Assembly (NCBI GenBank): GCA_013322215.1
Contig: JAAMEZ010000036.1
Coordinates: 806,001 to 870,000 of the forward strand
From: Martinezella rhizogenes
Lineage (GTDB): Bacteria > Pseudomonadota > Alphaproteobacteria > Rhizobiales > Rhizobiaceae
Direction: 5' to 3'
DNA: 64,000 nucleotides
Shown: positions 45,690-54,502 of the stretch, one piece after another
Layout: each line of letters begins with the position of its first letter
How positions within the stretch are numbered: position 1 is the stretch's first letter
Made by a program: the position numbers and the translations under genes
Notes under the pieces: generated by a model
The model's input: the letters and a program-made list of their open reading frames with translations, nothing else
Told to the model about the DNA's origin: nothing
Databases searched by the model: none

Positions 45690-46667
45690 TCAGGCAGCGC
45701 TCGTCCGGCTGCCATCGACATCGATCGGAAAGAGTTCTTCCGGCGTCATCGGCCGTGGCAGGATGCCCTGCACATGCAATTCCTCGGCGAAGTCTGCAAT
45801 CATCTTGCGATTGGCGGCAAATCCGCTTGCATCCCACCCTTCGGGCAGCTCGGCTGCCGATTTCAACAGTTCGTCGAGCATGAAGGGCGTGGTGTCGGCA
45901 TATTTGCGCCGCTTGCTGAGCCACATGCGCTGCGATTCATCGATCAACTTGCTCAATTCGGCAATAACCCAGGGATGCTCGGCGACGATCTCAGCCTTCA
46001 AGCCGATCAGGTGCATGCCCGGTACATAGCCCACGTCAGCGAAATAGCGATGCTCGGCAGCGCGGAAATCGGAAAGCACCTGGCGGAAACCGGAATTGCC
46101 GGCGAAATAACCGTCCGGCATGAAGGGCGTGAAGATCGCGTCAAGCAGGCCTTCCTTCAAAAGCTCCACCATCGGCCTTTCGCCGGGTGCGGCCTCGATG
46201 CGGCCGGGGCGGCCGAAACCGTCGAGGCGATCGGTGATCGGGTGGGCTTCGGTGAGACGGCCGGCATACCACATGGCATCCTCGACGCCGACGCCTTCGC
46301 GGCGGAGTGCCGCCCGCGTCCAGGTATTGCCGGAGTCGCGCCAGCCGGTGACGCCGATGCGTTTGCCGGCAAGTTCGGCGAAGCTCGTGATCGGGCTGTC
46401 CTCGGTGGTGATGACGCAGCGATGGCGGAAGCCGCGCATGATGAAATTCGGAATGCCGACGACGCTATCGTCACCGTCGATGCGCAGCTGCGTGTAGCGG
46501 CTGAAGGAGGTTTCCGCCGCATCATAAGCATCGCTCTTGCCGACGTGGGAGATCAGCGTGCCGACACGGTCCACCTTGATGTCGAGTTTCGGGGAGGAGA
46601 CGTCACCCAGGACCAGAGGCGTCATATAGTCCCAGTCACGGAGAGCAAGTCGAAGAGTAAGAGCCAT
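45690..46667 (-). CDS. THI5/NMT1-like substrate-binding-fold protein, cytoplasmic
   Basis: A 325-residue protein with the fold of ABC binding proteins, similar to proteins annotated as 4,5-dihydroxyphthalate decarboxylase-like or NMT1/THI5-like. Features are FAELAGKRIGVTGWRDSGNTWTRAAL and EGLLDAIFTPFMPDGY (first shortened: GKRIGVTGWRDSGN). It has no signal peptide, so it likely works in the cytoplasm as an enzyme or sensor rather than a transporter partner. It is first in the five-gene operon and is divergent from the MocR regulator. Its exact reaction is unknown. Confidence 0.75.
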   Translation of the reverse strand: MALTLRLALRDWDYMTPLVLGDVSSPKLDIKVDRVGTLISHVGKSDAYDAAETSFSRYTQLRIDGDDSVVGIPNFIMRGFRHRCVITTEDSPITSFAELAGKRIGVTGWRDSGNTWTRAALRREGVGVEDAMWYAGRLTEAHPITDRLDGFGRPGRIEAAPGERPMVELLKEGLLDAIFTPFMPDGYFAGNSGFRQVLSDFRAAEHRYFADVGYVPGMHLIGLKAEIVAEHPWVIAELSKLIDESQRMWLSKRRKYADTTPFMLDELLKSAAELPEGWDASGFAANRKMIADFAEELHVQGILPRPMTPEELFPIDVDGSRTSAA

Positions 46668-46706
46668 AAAATTCACTCGCGGGAAAACTTGTTTTCTCAA
46701 CGACTA

Positions 46707-46752
46707 AATGTTCAATATAAGTCGATCAAATGTTATTACGTTATTGAACATT
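46707..46752. promoter_or_regulatory. Long-spaced palindrome, likely MocR operator
   Basis: A perfect 10-base inverted repeat AATGTTCAAT (46707-46716) and ATTGAACATT (46743-46752) has centres 36 bases apart. It covers the first possible ATG of the MocR gene (46708) and sits 40 bases upstream of the divergent operon start. The placement fits autoregulation plus control of the ABC/M20 operon. Confidence 0.7.
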
Positions 46753-48096
46753 AAAAATGGTGCGAAATTGAGCGAAGATCGGGACGCGAAATGGTTTGCC
46801 GAAAAATTGAGCGATCGGACCATTCGTGGCATTGCACTTGAAACGAGCGCGCTCATTCGCGCCGGGGCGCTGCCTGTTGGCACCAAGCTGCCGCCGATCC
46901 GCGACCTTGCCTTTGTCCTTGGGGTGAGCCCGGCAACCCTATCGGAAGCCTGGAGCGAGCTCAGGCGTCAGAAGATCATCAGCGGACGCGGCCGGAATGG
47001 TACATGGGTCAGCGGCGACCGCTTTGTCGCCAAGCCGGCGCGGCTGGCAAGCGTCGGCGACTACGGTTCCGACGCCCTCAATCTGACGGCCGCCGTTCCC
47101 GATGTGCAACTGCTGCCGAAGCTCGAGGCGGCGATGGCCTATGGCGCCTCGGCCGAGAATCTCAACAGCTACGAGCGCAACCGCATCCTGCCGGAGCTGG
47201 AAAGCGAGGTCAGGAAGAGCTGGCCCTATGAGCCAGAGGCCTTCCTGGCAACGAATGGCGGCTATAATGCCGTCTACACCCTGATCAATGCCCTCGTCAT
47301 GCCGGGTGCCGCCGTCGCGATCGAAGACCCGACAGGCATGCGGCTTCTCGATATTCTCGAGGATCGGGGTGCCCGCATCATTCCGGTGAAATGCGATGAG
47401 GAGGGGCCGCTGCCGTCTTCGCTGGAGGAAGCGTTGAAATACCGTCCGGTTGCCTTCATCTTTCAGCCGCGCATCCATTCTGTCACGGGCCAAAGCGTCA
47501 GTGCGGCGCGCATGGCAGCGATTGCCGAGATCCTTCGCGACAAGGATACGTTGATCGTGGAAGACGATGGTATCGCCGATATCTCGATCGCGCCGCGCCA
47601 TTCGTTAGGGAGCCTTTTTCCCGATCGGGTCATCCATATCCTGTCGTTTTCGAAGACGCACGGGCCGGATCTGCGCCTCGCGGTCTTGTCGAGTTCGCGG
47701 GCGATCATCGATCAGATCCAGTCCTATCGCAGCTTCAGCTCCGGCTGGACCAGCCGTATTCTGCAGGCGGCGGCGGCCTGGCTGTTGCGCGATCCGGCGA
47801 CGGCGGCATGCCTCGATCATGCCCGCAAGACCTATCGGGAGCGCCGGGCCGGCCTCATCGATGCGCTTGGCGAGCGTGGCGTCGATGCAAAACACGGGGA
47901 GGGGCTGTGTGCCTGGGTGCCGGTCTCGTCGGAGCCCTTCGCAATGGTGACGCTTGCCGCCCGAGGCATTGCGGTGCATCCCGGTGCCAAGTTCTCGATT
48001 TTGCCCAGCAGTCATTTGCGTGTCGCGACGGCCAAACTCTCGGAGCGGCGTGACTATGTTGCGGATGCCATCGCACTTGCCGCTGTCCACACGTGA
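46708..48096 (+). CDS. MocR-type regulator (GntR helix-turn-helix fused to aminotransferase)
   Basis: Up to 462 residues. The GntR winged helix is at about residues 40-105 (GTKLPPIRDLAFVLGVSPATLSEAW, core: LPPIRDLAFVLGVSPATL), followed by a fold-type I aminotransferase domain. The PLP lysine is in LSFSKTHGPDLR. Such proteins sense PLP adducts of amino compounds and control nearby catabolic genes. The ATG at 46708 lies inside the palindromic operator, so a TTG at 46768 (giving SEDRDAKWF) may be the true start. It is divergent from the THI5-like/ABC/M20 operon. Confidence 0.88.
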   Translation: MFNISRSNVITLLNIKNGAKLSEDRDAKWFAEKLSDRTIRGIALETSALIRAGALPVGTKLPPIRDLAFVLGVSPATLSEAWSELRRQKIISGRGRNGTWVSGDRFVAKPARLASVGDYGSDALNLTAAVPDVQLLPKLEAAMAYGASAENLNSYERNRILPELESEVRKSWPYEPEAFLATNGGYNAVYTLINALVMPGAAVAIEDPTGMRLLDILEDRGARIIPVKCDEEGPLPSSLEEALKYRPVAFIFQPRIHSVTGQSVSAARMAAIAEILRDKDTLIVEDDGIADISIAPRHSLGSLFPDRVIHILSFSKTHGPDLRLAVLSSSRAIIDQIQSYRSFSSGWTSRILQAAAAWLLRDPATAACLDHARKTYRERRAGLIDALGERGVDAKHGEGLCAWVPVSSEPFAMVTLAARGIAVHPGAKFSILPSSHLRVATAKLSERRDYVADAIALAAVHT

Positions 48097-48105
48097 ATGG
48101 CAGTG

Positions 48106-49176
48106 CTACCGGCTCGAGGTCGCGCCCACGCTTTTAGGCGCCTCCCTCCAGGGGGAAGCATACCTGACGAGTATAGTCGCAAGCTTGGCCGAGATGAGCG
48201 CAATGATGGAGATCGCGACGAGGTAGATTGCGATGTAGACGGGCTGCGGCAAGTGGATATTGCGCATCAGATGCCCGTAGATCTCGGTGAAACCGCGATG
48301 GCACATGTAGATCGGATAGGAGAGGTAGCCGAGAAAGATACCGAGCCGCTGCAGCTTGGCCGGCAGTTCGAGCATTGTGCCTGCAAGGACGATGAGCGGC
48401 GAGATGAGGATGCAGAACACCAGCGCGTATTTCAGCGAATAGGTGGGGAGAAACAGCAAGATCAGGATCGCTGCGATCGGCAGCAGCGCGGCATAGGTTT
48501 TCACCGTGTGGCCGAGCGCTGCGACGTTTCGAAGCCGATAGATGATCATTCCGAGCGTGAAAGAGAAGAAGACGCGGGCAAAGCCGCCATCCACGGAGTG
48601 CCATTCCCAACCGAGATCGAGCGATTTGTGGAAGAAGACCGAGCCGATCAGCATCGCCAGAGATGCGGCGGCTATGAGGACGAGGCTTCGCGTTTTCAGT
48701 CGGAAAAGCACCAGCGCGAAGACCAGATTGGCCAGCAACTCCCAAAACAGCGACCAGGCGGGGCCATTTAGCGGATAGAGCGCCAAGATGTCTCCGGCCG
48801 ATCGCGTCAGAAAGCTCGGCGAAGGCAGCATGAACACGGTCGTAAGGATGCTTGCGGCAAGATCGGCCCGCCCGACGCCTGCCGCCTGCCAATGCAGCAG
48901 CAATTGCACAAGGCCGTAGACGCTGCCGATGAGGAAGAGCGGATAGAGGCGCGCGTAGCGGGCCTTCATGAACGCCAGCACGGTCATGCCGCCGGCGAGC
49001 TTTTCGCCATAGGCTCTGGCGATGACGAAGCCGCTGAGCAGGAAGAAGAAATCGACCGCGATGTAGGCCGAAGGCGCATAGGGCCTGTCAAGGTGGTAGA
49101 CGACGACGGCGAATGCCGCCAGGCCGCGCATCGCATCCAGGGCCGCGTATCTATGTTTCGTTGCATCAGCCGGCAT
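48106..49176 (-). CDS. Acyltransferase family 3 (OafA-like) membrane protein
   Basis: A 356-residue membrane O-acyltransferase with about ten helices. It starts with the family pattern YAALDAMRGLAAFAVVVYHLD, containing the Arg and His of the active site, then AVDFFFLLSGFVIARAYG. It should add acetyl or another acyl group to a surface polysaccharide or oligosaccharide. It is followed upstream on the same strand by glycosyltransferase-like and flippase genes, with 36 bases between it and the glycosyltransferase. Confidence 0.93.
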   Translation of the reverse strand: MPADATKHRYAALDAMRGLAAFAVVVYHLDRPYAPSAYIAVDFFFLLSGFVIARAYGEKLAGGMTVLAFMKARYARLYPLFLIGSVYGLVQLLLHWQAAGVGRADLAASILTTVFMLPSPSFLTRSAGDILALYPLNGPAWSLFWELLANLVFALVLFRLKTRSLVLIAAASLAMLIGSVFFHKSLDLGWEWHSVDGGFARVFFSFTLGMIIYRLRNVAALGHTVKTYAALLPIAAILILLFLPTYSLKYALVFCILISPLIVLAGTMLELPAKLQRLGIFLGYLSYPIYMCHRGFTEIYGHLMRNIHLPQPVYIAIYLVAISIIALISAKLATILVRYASPWREAPKSVGATSSR

Positions 49177-49212
49177 TCATCGAAACCTTGTTGAGCGAAA
49201 GGATTGCCGTGA

Positions 49213-50028
49213 CTATCCGGCGGCGCGCGCGCCGAAGAATTCGTTTCTCAGATTGCGATCGAGCGGGCGTACCCGCGAAAGGTTACCCAGGAATTGGCGG
49301 GGGCTTGTCAGCACCGACCGGTTCAGGAAATGGGTCCTGATAAGATTGGAGGACTTGCTGTGGGCGCCGGCATGGCCGACCCGATAGATCGCGCCGCGGA
49401 AGGGAAGCGAACCGAGCGGCGAGCCCCCGTCGGCCAGCAGCTTGCCGATGCGCACATGGCTGCCGAGCATGGATTTGATGTAATCGATGTCGGCATCCTC
49501 GAAGGTCGCCGGCAGGCGATAGAGATCGGAGCGGATGATCAGCGACGTGCCGCAATAATTGGCGAAGTCGTTGTGATGCAGAAGCAGCCGGCCGCCTTCG
49601 TTCCAGAGATAGCCCCGGTCGATCTTCCAGCCATTGGCGTCGGAATTTCTGGCGGCGAAATCGACGATGTTGGCGCTGACGAAATCATCGTCGTCGACGA
49701 TCATGAAGAAACGCGTATCGCGCGCCGAAAGCATGCCGCTCAGCACGCGGCGGCCCTTGTCCAACCGAAAGGCGTCATAGACCTTCTCGCGATCGGCGCC
49801 GTTGATGTCGTGGAGCTGGTTTGGTGGAAATGTCACGCGTTCGGCCGTAAAATTCGGCGGCAGATCGGGCAGATCGGCGCCTTCATTGGCGACGACCACG
49901 CCGCGCCAGTTGTTGTTGGATTGCCCGGCGATCGATGCGATCGTTTGTGACAGTCGTTGTTTCAGCGCCGGCCAATCGTTGGAATTGGCCTGATGGCGAA
50001 CGGGAATGATGAACGTAACCAGTGTCAT
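49213..50028 (-). CDS. Glycosyltransferase family 2-like protein
   Basis: A 271-residue GT-A fold protein. It begins TLVTFIIPVRHQANS and carries the metal-binding acidic cluster IVDDDDFVSA near residue 110. A helical C-terminal part includes LADGGSPLGSLPFRGAIYR. The donor and acceptor sugars cannot be predicted. The ATG at 50028 is preferred over one six codons upstream. It sits between the flippase and acyltransferase genes, suggesting a short surface-glycan pathway. Confidence 0.85.
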   Translation of the reverse strand: MTLVTFIIPVRHQANSNDWPALKQRLSQTIASIAGQSNNNWRGVVVANEGADLPDLPPNFTAERVTFPPNQLHDINGADREKVYDAFRLDKGRRVLSGMLSARDTRFFMIVDDDDFVSANIVDFAARNSDANGWKIDRGYLWNEGGRLLLHHNDFANYCGTSLIIRSDLYRLPATFEDADIDYIKSMLGSHVRIGKLLADGGSPLGSLPFRGAIYRVGHAGAHSKSSNLIRTHFLNRSVLTSPRQFLGNLSRVRPLDRNLRNEFFGARAAG

Positions 50029-50120
50029 GAGGCGCCTTTCCGACATTTGCTATTGCTACCGCAGGAATCGAAGGCCCCATGTGGAATGCCATGCTTCGAT
50101 CCGATGGCCACGATGCCTTG

Positions 50121-51668
50121 CTACTGTGCCCTTGCACGGCGACCTTGCAGTGTCGTCCGCACGAGGAAGAGGACCCTTTCTCTGCATAAGAGAAGGATGA
50201 GACCCGAATAGGTGAGGCCGCCGACCAGGACTTCGCAGATGAGACGTGTTGCGAGGGAGCGGTCGTACAAGGCCGACGAGGCCGCCAGCACCACGACAAG
50301 CATGCCAAGATAGGCGGCTATGGGCCGCAGGAACTGGCCGAAATATTCCAGAATGCTGAGACCGATCAAACGCGACACCATCCAAAGCGTCACCGGCCAG
50401 AGCATCAGCACCCCGACCATGAGCCCGAAGACGACGGTTGCGACACCATATTTATGGAGGATGAAAACGGTGAGGATCGAGACGACATTGCGCACCAGCT
50501 GATAGTAGAACCACCAGTCGGATCTGCCCTGGCTGGTGATCAGGGATGCCTGGATGATGCCGATGCCGGCCATCAGGCCGATCACGCAGAAGAAGCGAAC
50601 GGGCCAGACGGCGGCCGCCCAATGCGGTCCGAAGATCAGCGGAATGGCATCGTCGGCGACCGCCGCCAGTCCCATGAAGGCCGGAAACGATACCAGCGAG
50701 CAGCCGAAGGTCGCCATGAGAAAGGCTTCGCGCACTTTGTCCTTATCGTGCTGCAGGGAGGAGAGCAGCACATGGCTGACCGAATTCAGTCCGCCCGCCA
50801 CGACATTGTTGAGCATCTCGTAGAGCCGTCGGGCGAAATTATAGATACCGAGAGCGGCCGGGCTTACCAGCGTGCCGATGATCAGCTGGTCGAGATTCAT
50901 GGTCTGGAGGAAGCGGTTGCCCGAGGCGAAGATGCCGTAATGCAGCAGTTCGCGCAGGCTTGAGAACTTTACCCTGAAGCCAGGCAGCCATTTTGCGCCC
51001 CAGAAAGCGGCGATGCAGGCGGCCGCCGGCGCGGCGATCTGGGCGATCGCAAGCGCCCACAGGCCAAAACCCGCAAAAACCAGCGAGAGACAGATAACCG
51101 CCGAAACAGAGGTGGCGATCGCGGTGCGGGCTGCAGCAAGATGAAAGGACATCGTCCGGCCGATCAGGGCGTTGGGGACGATGATCATCATGTCGAAGAA
51201 GATTTTGAGGCCGATGATCAGCAGCAGCTTGACGATATCATCGTGTCCGAGCCAATGGGCGAGAAACGGTGAAAGCAGAAACAGCGCGGCATAAAGGATG
51301 GCCGCGGAGACGAAGGATAGCCAGAAGACCGTATCAAGGTGGCTGCGTCGAATGGATTTCTGCTGGATCAGGGCCTCGCCGAAGGCCGTCGGTCCGAAGC
51401 CGGAGGCGAAACTGACGATAGCGAAGGCGAGCGCTACCAGACCGAAATCCTGTGGCAGAAGAAAACGGGAGGTGACGACGAAGACAAGGCTGTTGAGTGC
51501 CGTCGGGATAAGCGTATCCAGCGCCGACCAGAAGGCGCCCCTCAACGCGGCCCGCGATCGGTTTTCGCTCAGATGTTCAAAGACGACTTCATCCGCTTCG
51601 GACGCCAGCAAACGCATACCTCGCCGTTTTAGATCTGCAGCGGATGCCGGAGTTCCAGCGCCCGCCAT
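50121..51668 (-). CDS. Polysaccharide flippase (Wzx/MOP superfamily)
   Basis: A 515-residue membrane protein with about 12-14 helices, of the lipopolysaccharide biosynthesis/Wzx-like group. Typical stretches are FVVTSRFLLPQDFGLVALAFA and IGTLVSPAALGIYNFARRLYEM (shortened: SRFLLPQDFGLVALAF). It should flip lipid-linked oligosaccharides across the inner membrane. The first 40 residues are cytosolic and charged; a later Met at about residue 18 is an alternative start. It is the first gene of the glycan cluster on this strand. Confidence 0.92.
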   Translation of the reverse strand: MAGAGTPASAADLKRRGMRLLASEADEVVFEHLSENRSRAALRGAFWSALDTLIPTALNSLVFVVTSRFLLPQDFGLVALAFAIVSFASGFGPTAFGEALIQQKSIRRSHLDTVFWLSFVSAAILYAALFLLSPFLAHWLGHDDIVKLLLIIGLKIFFDMMIIVPNALIGRTMSFHLAAARTAIATSVSAVICLSLVFAGFGLWALAIAQIAAPAAACIAAFWGAKWLPGFRVKFSSLRELLHYGIFASGNRFLQTMNLDQLIIGTLVSPAALGIYNFARRLYEMLNNVVAGGLNSVSHVLLSSLQHDKDKVREAFLMATFGCSLVSFPAFMGLAAVADDAIPLIFGPHWAAAVWPVRFFCVIGLMAGIGIIQASLITSQGRSDWWFYYQLVRNVVSILTVFILHKYGVATVVFGLMVGVLMLWPVTLWMVSRLIGLSILEYFGQFLRPIAAYLGMLVVVLAASSALYDRSLATRLICEVLVGGLTYSGLILLLCRERVLFLVRTTLQGRRARAQ

Positions 51669-51843
51669 TGCCGCTTCGCCATCGTTCGATGGAGCAGGAC
51701 GGCGTGTTGGATGCTTGATTTAGGCCAGCCCCTCGATTTGTCTAGGGAGGATTGTTGCATTGCAACATTGCGTTGCCGAAAGTGATCTCGCGATCAAGGC
51801 AAACGCGAAATCTGTCGCTTCAGAGCGGCGAAACGCGCCGCCT

Positions 51844-52473
51844 CTATTGTGCGGCCGAGCGTACCCTTGGCTCGTCCCATTCGATTTCGGGAGCAGCATC
51901 GGCTTCGTGCTGGGGCTCGATCATCTCGTAAAGATAGCCTTCGAGCATGTCGCAGGCGCGTTCGCTGGCGCCGATCTTGGCTTCCGTTTCGCTGATGGCG
52001 GTGGCGATCGCCTTGATGCGGGCGCGCAGCATGTGGCCGACCACATCCTTGCCGGGGCGCTGACCCAGCCGGTCGAGGTGAAGGCCGATACGACTGGAAT
52101 GCCGCTCGAGCTCGCTCTTGCTGAAATTCGCCTTGCGAATTTCTTCCAGAAGGCTTGCCCGCATCTTGGCGACCGGGTCGAAAGTGCCCGGCTCGCGCTC
52201 GTCCAGCACTATCTCGGTGATGAGTTTCTCGATGGCGACCAGCGCCTGCAGGTCGACGGCGTCGGTCAGTTCGACGTCATAGCCGGTATCGTCAAAGACC
52301 TTGCGGCGCACGGGATCGAGAAGCAGCTCATAGGCCTTCTGCAGCTGCGCGAAAGCCTCGGTGTCGCCGCCGGAATCCGGGTGGGCTGCCTTCGCGCGCT
52401 TGCGATAGGCTGCCTTGATCTGCTCTTCGCCCGCATCACGCGCAACGCCGAGAATATCGTATGGATCAGTCAC
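51844..52473 (-). CDS. J-domain (DnaJ-like) protein
   Basis: A 209-residue cytosolic co-chaperone. The J domain is at about residues 3-65, with PYDILGV at its start, the essential HPD at 31-33 and the end of helix III in LQKAYELLLDPVRRKVFDD. It lacks the Gly/Phe and zinc-finger regions of true DnaJ. The C-terminal part is helical and acidic (ATAISETEAKIGASERACDML). It should recruit an Hsp70 to specific clients. No Hsp70 gene is nearby. Confidence 0.9.
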   Translation of the reverse strand: MTDPYDILGVARDAGEEQIKAAYRKRAKAAHPDSGGDTEAFAQLQKAYELLLDPVRRKVFDDTGYDVELTDAVDLQALVAIEKLITEIVLDEREPGTFDPVAKMRASLLEEIRKANFSKSELERHSSRIGLHLDRLGQRPGKDVVGHMLRARIKAIATAISETEAKIGASERACDMLEGYLYEMIEPQHEADAAPEIEWDEPRVRSAAQ

Positions 52474-52660
52474 TCCAACTCCTGCCGCCGCTATTCCTGT
52501 TTTTAAGGCCCTTGCCGCTGATACTGCCGGCGCGGTTTAAACTTCCCGCCAGCCCGTTTCAATCGGGTCCGGCGCTATTTGTACCATCACAAAGGCAGAG
52601 TTTGGACAAAAAGAAGCCCATGTCAAAGATGAACTGTCTCGTGCATGGAAATGTGCCGGC

Positions 52661-53356
52661 CTAGATCGTCCGGTCGAAGAAGACGGTCGAGCCTGCCTGT
52701 TTCAGTCGATAGAGCTGGGCGGGGCGATTACTGGCGCGGCGCATTTCGCCTGTGATCGGCTCGATGAAATCGACTTCCGCGATGCGTTTGCGAAAGGCAG
52801 ATTTATCGAGAAGGCGGCCGAGAAGCCGCTCATAGACAGCCTGCAATTCGCTCAGAGTGAATGCTTCCGGCAAGAGATGTACCGGCAGGGTCGTATATTC
52901 GACCTTGTTGCGCAATCTGGTGATCGCCGCCTTCAGAATAGCGGCATGATCGAAGGCGAGGGGCTCCGCTGTCGTGTCGCCTGCGATCGGATGCCAGGCG
53001 ACATCCGTGACGTTGCCGCCATGCTGTAGAATGACGGCATCCTGCGCGATCAATGCCATATAGGTGACGCTCAGGCTCCAGCCGCGAGGATCTCGCGCCG
53101 CATCCCCGAAAACGCCGACCTGCTCGAAATAGGGCGCGGCAACGCCGGTCTTCTCGCTCAGCACGCGTTTTGCCGCTGCTTCGAGGTTACGGTCTTCGTC
53201 GACATGGATCCAGCCGCCAGGCAATGCCCAGTGACCGGAAAACGGCTCCGCCCCGCGGCGCGCCAGCAGAACTTCAAGCCCATCCGACGTCAACGCGAAG
53301 ATTGCGAGATCGACCGAAACGATCGGTCTTTGGTGAAGGTCTTCGGTGTTGCTCAT
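52661..53356 (-). CDS. NrtR-like Nudix-domain transcriptional regulator
   Basis: A 231-residue protein with an N-terminal Nudix domain (about 10-140) and a C-terminal winged helix (about 150-225: LLPEAFTLSELQAVYERLLG and FRKRIAEVDFIEPITGEMR). The Nudix box is degenerate: GGWIHVDEDRNLEAAAKRVLSEKTG has Val and Lys where catalytic Glu residues belong, so it is likely a ligand sensor rather than a hydrolase. NrtR proteins repress NAD genes and sense ADP-ribose. A CAACTAA-C-TTAGTTG palindrome lies in the divergent gap to the SPFH and NAD-kinase-like genes. Confidence 0.85.
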   Translation of the reverse strand: MSNTEDLHQRPIVSVDLAIFALTSDGLEVLLARRGAEPFSGHWALPGGWIHVDEDRNLEAAAKRVLSEKTGVAAPYFEQVGVFGDAARDPRGWSLSVTYMALIAQDAVILQHGGNVTDVAWHPIAGDTTAEPLAFDHAAILKAAITRLRNKVEYTTLPVHLLPEAFTLSELQAVYERLLGRLLDKSAFRKRIAEVDFIEPITGEMRRASNRPAQLYRLKQAGSTVFFDRTI

Positions 53357-53396
53357 GACTGCAAACATAGCGCGACCACCTCTTAGTGTAAAGTTT

Positions 53397-53411
53397 CAAC
53401 TAACTTAGTTG
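53397..53411. promoter_or_regulatory. Probable operator for the NrtR-like regulator
   Basis: A perfect inverted repeat, CAACTAA-C-TTAGTTG, lies in the 123-base gap between the divergent NrtR-like and SPFH genes, 41 bases upstream of the regulator start and 68 bases upstream of the SPFH ATG. It overlaps a TTAGTTGACA stretch that could be a -35 element. Confidence 0.7.
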
Positions 53412-53479
53412 ACAAAATACAATAAGTCGTGTTTGTTGGCGTCATCGCAGTTTGCAACGCCGCTTTTCAGGAGGCAGTC

Positions 53480-54499
53480 ATGTTCGGATTTCGTTTCATC
53501 AAGGCTCAACCGACCCAGTATGTGATCCAGTATCAAGGAGGCCGGCCGCAGCGCGAGGGCGCGGGGCTTTCGTTCTGGTATTTCGCGCCGTCGACCTCGC
53601 TGGTCGTGGTGCCGACGGCCAGCGTCAACGAGCCCTTCATCTTTCCGGAGGTCACTTCGGATTTCCAGGAAGTCACCGTCCAGGGGCAGATCACCTATCG
53701 CATCGCCGAGCCAAAGCGGACGGCGGAACTGCTTGATTTTTCGCTCAATGCCAAAGGCGTCTACGGCTCGGAAGATCCGCAGAAGCTGTCGCAGCGGTTG
53801 ATCGACCAGGTTCAGGTCGTCATGCGCGCTGAGGTGCAGGCCCTGTCGCTGAAGGAGGTGCTGGCGGCCGGCGAACTGCTGGTCGGGCGCGTGGCAACCA
53901 CGCTGCACGGTCATCCGGTGCTGCAGGCGCTGGGTCTTGAGCTTCTGAGCCTGTCGATCCTGGCGGTGAAGCCAAAGCCTGAAACCGCCAAGGCACTGGA
54001 AGCCGGCGCGCGTGAAGCGCTGCTGCGCAGCGCCGACGAAGCGATCTATGCCCGCCGCAACGCAAGCGTCGAGCAGGAGAGGACGATCAAGGAGAATGAG
54101 TTGGCGACCGAAATCGCCGTCGAAAACAAGAAGCGCCAGGTCCGTGAAGCGCAGATGGATGCGGAACGCTCGGTCCAGGAGCGGCAGCTGCAGATCCGCC
54201 GGGAGGAGATGACCGGCAGGATCGCGCTTGAAGAGCAGAACAAGGCGCTTGTCGCACTCGCTTCGGGCAACGCCCGTGAGGAGGCAGACGCCAAGGCCTA
54301 TGGCCTGGCTGCCATGATGAAGTCGTTCGGCGATGCCGATCCCAAGATGCTGCAGGCGCTGGCTTCGGTCGGCATGGACCCCGGCCAGCTGATGGCGCTC
54401 GCCTTCCGCGATCTTGCCGACAACGCCACCAAGATCGGTCAGTTGAACGTCACCCCGGATCTCCTGCGCGAAATGCTGCAGCCGCAGGCAAGGGGGTGA
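53480..54499 (+). CDS. SPFH/band 7-domain protein
   Basis: A 339-residue protein with an SPFH domain at about residues 10-195 (TQYVIQYQGGRPQREGAGLSFWYFAP, core: REGAGLSFWYFAPSTSLVVVP) followed by a long coiled coil (about 195-265, rich in Glu/Arg/Gln) and a Met/Leu-rich C-terminus. It has no clear signal peptide or membrane helix, so membrane attachment would be peripheral. SPFH proteins form large ring assemblies. GGAGGCAGTC precedes the ATG. The NAD-kinase-like gene follows after 3 bases. Confidence 0.88.
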   Translation: MFGFRFIKAQPTQYVIQYQGGRPQREGAGLSFWYFAPSTSLVVVPTASVNEPFIFPEVTSDFQEVTVQGQITYRIAEPKRTAELLDFSLNAKGVYGSEDPQKLSQRLIDQVQVVMRAEVQALSLKEVLAAGELLVGRVATTLHGHPVLQALGLELLSLSILAVKPKPETAKALEAGAREALLRSADEAIYARRNASVEQERTIKENELATEIAVENKKRQVREAQMDAERSVQERQLQIRREEMTGRIALEEQNKALVALASGNAREEADAKAYGLAAMMKSFGDADPKMLQALASVGMDPGQLMALAFRDLADNATKIGQLNVTPDLLREMLQPQARG

Positions 54500-54502
54500 G
54501 CC

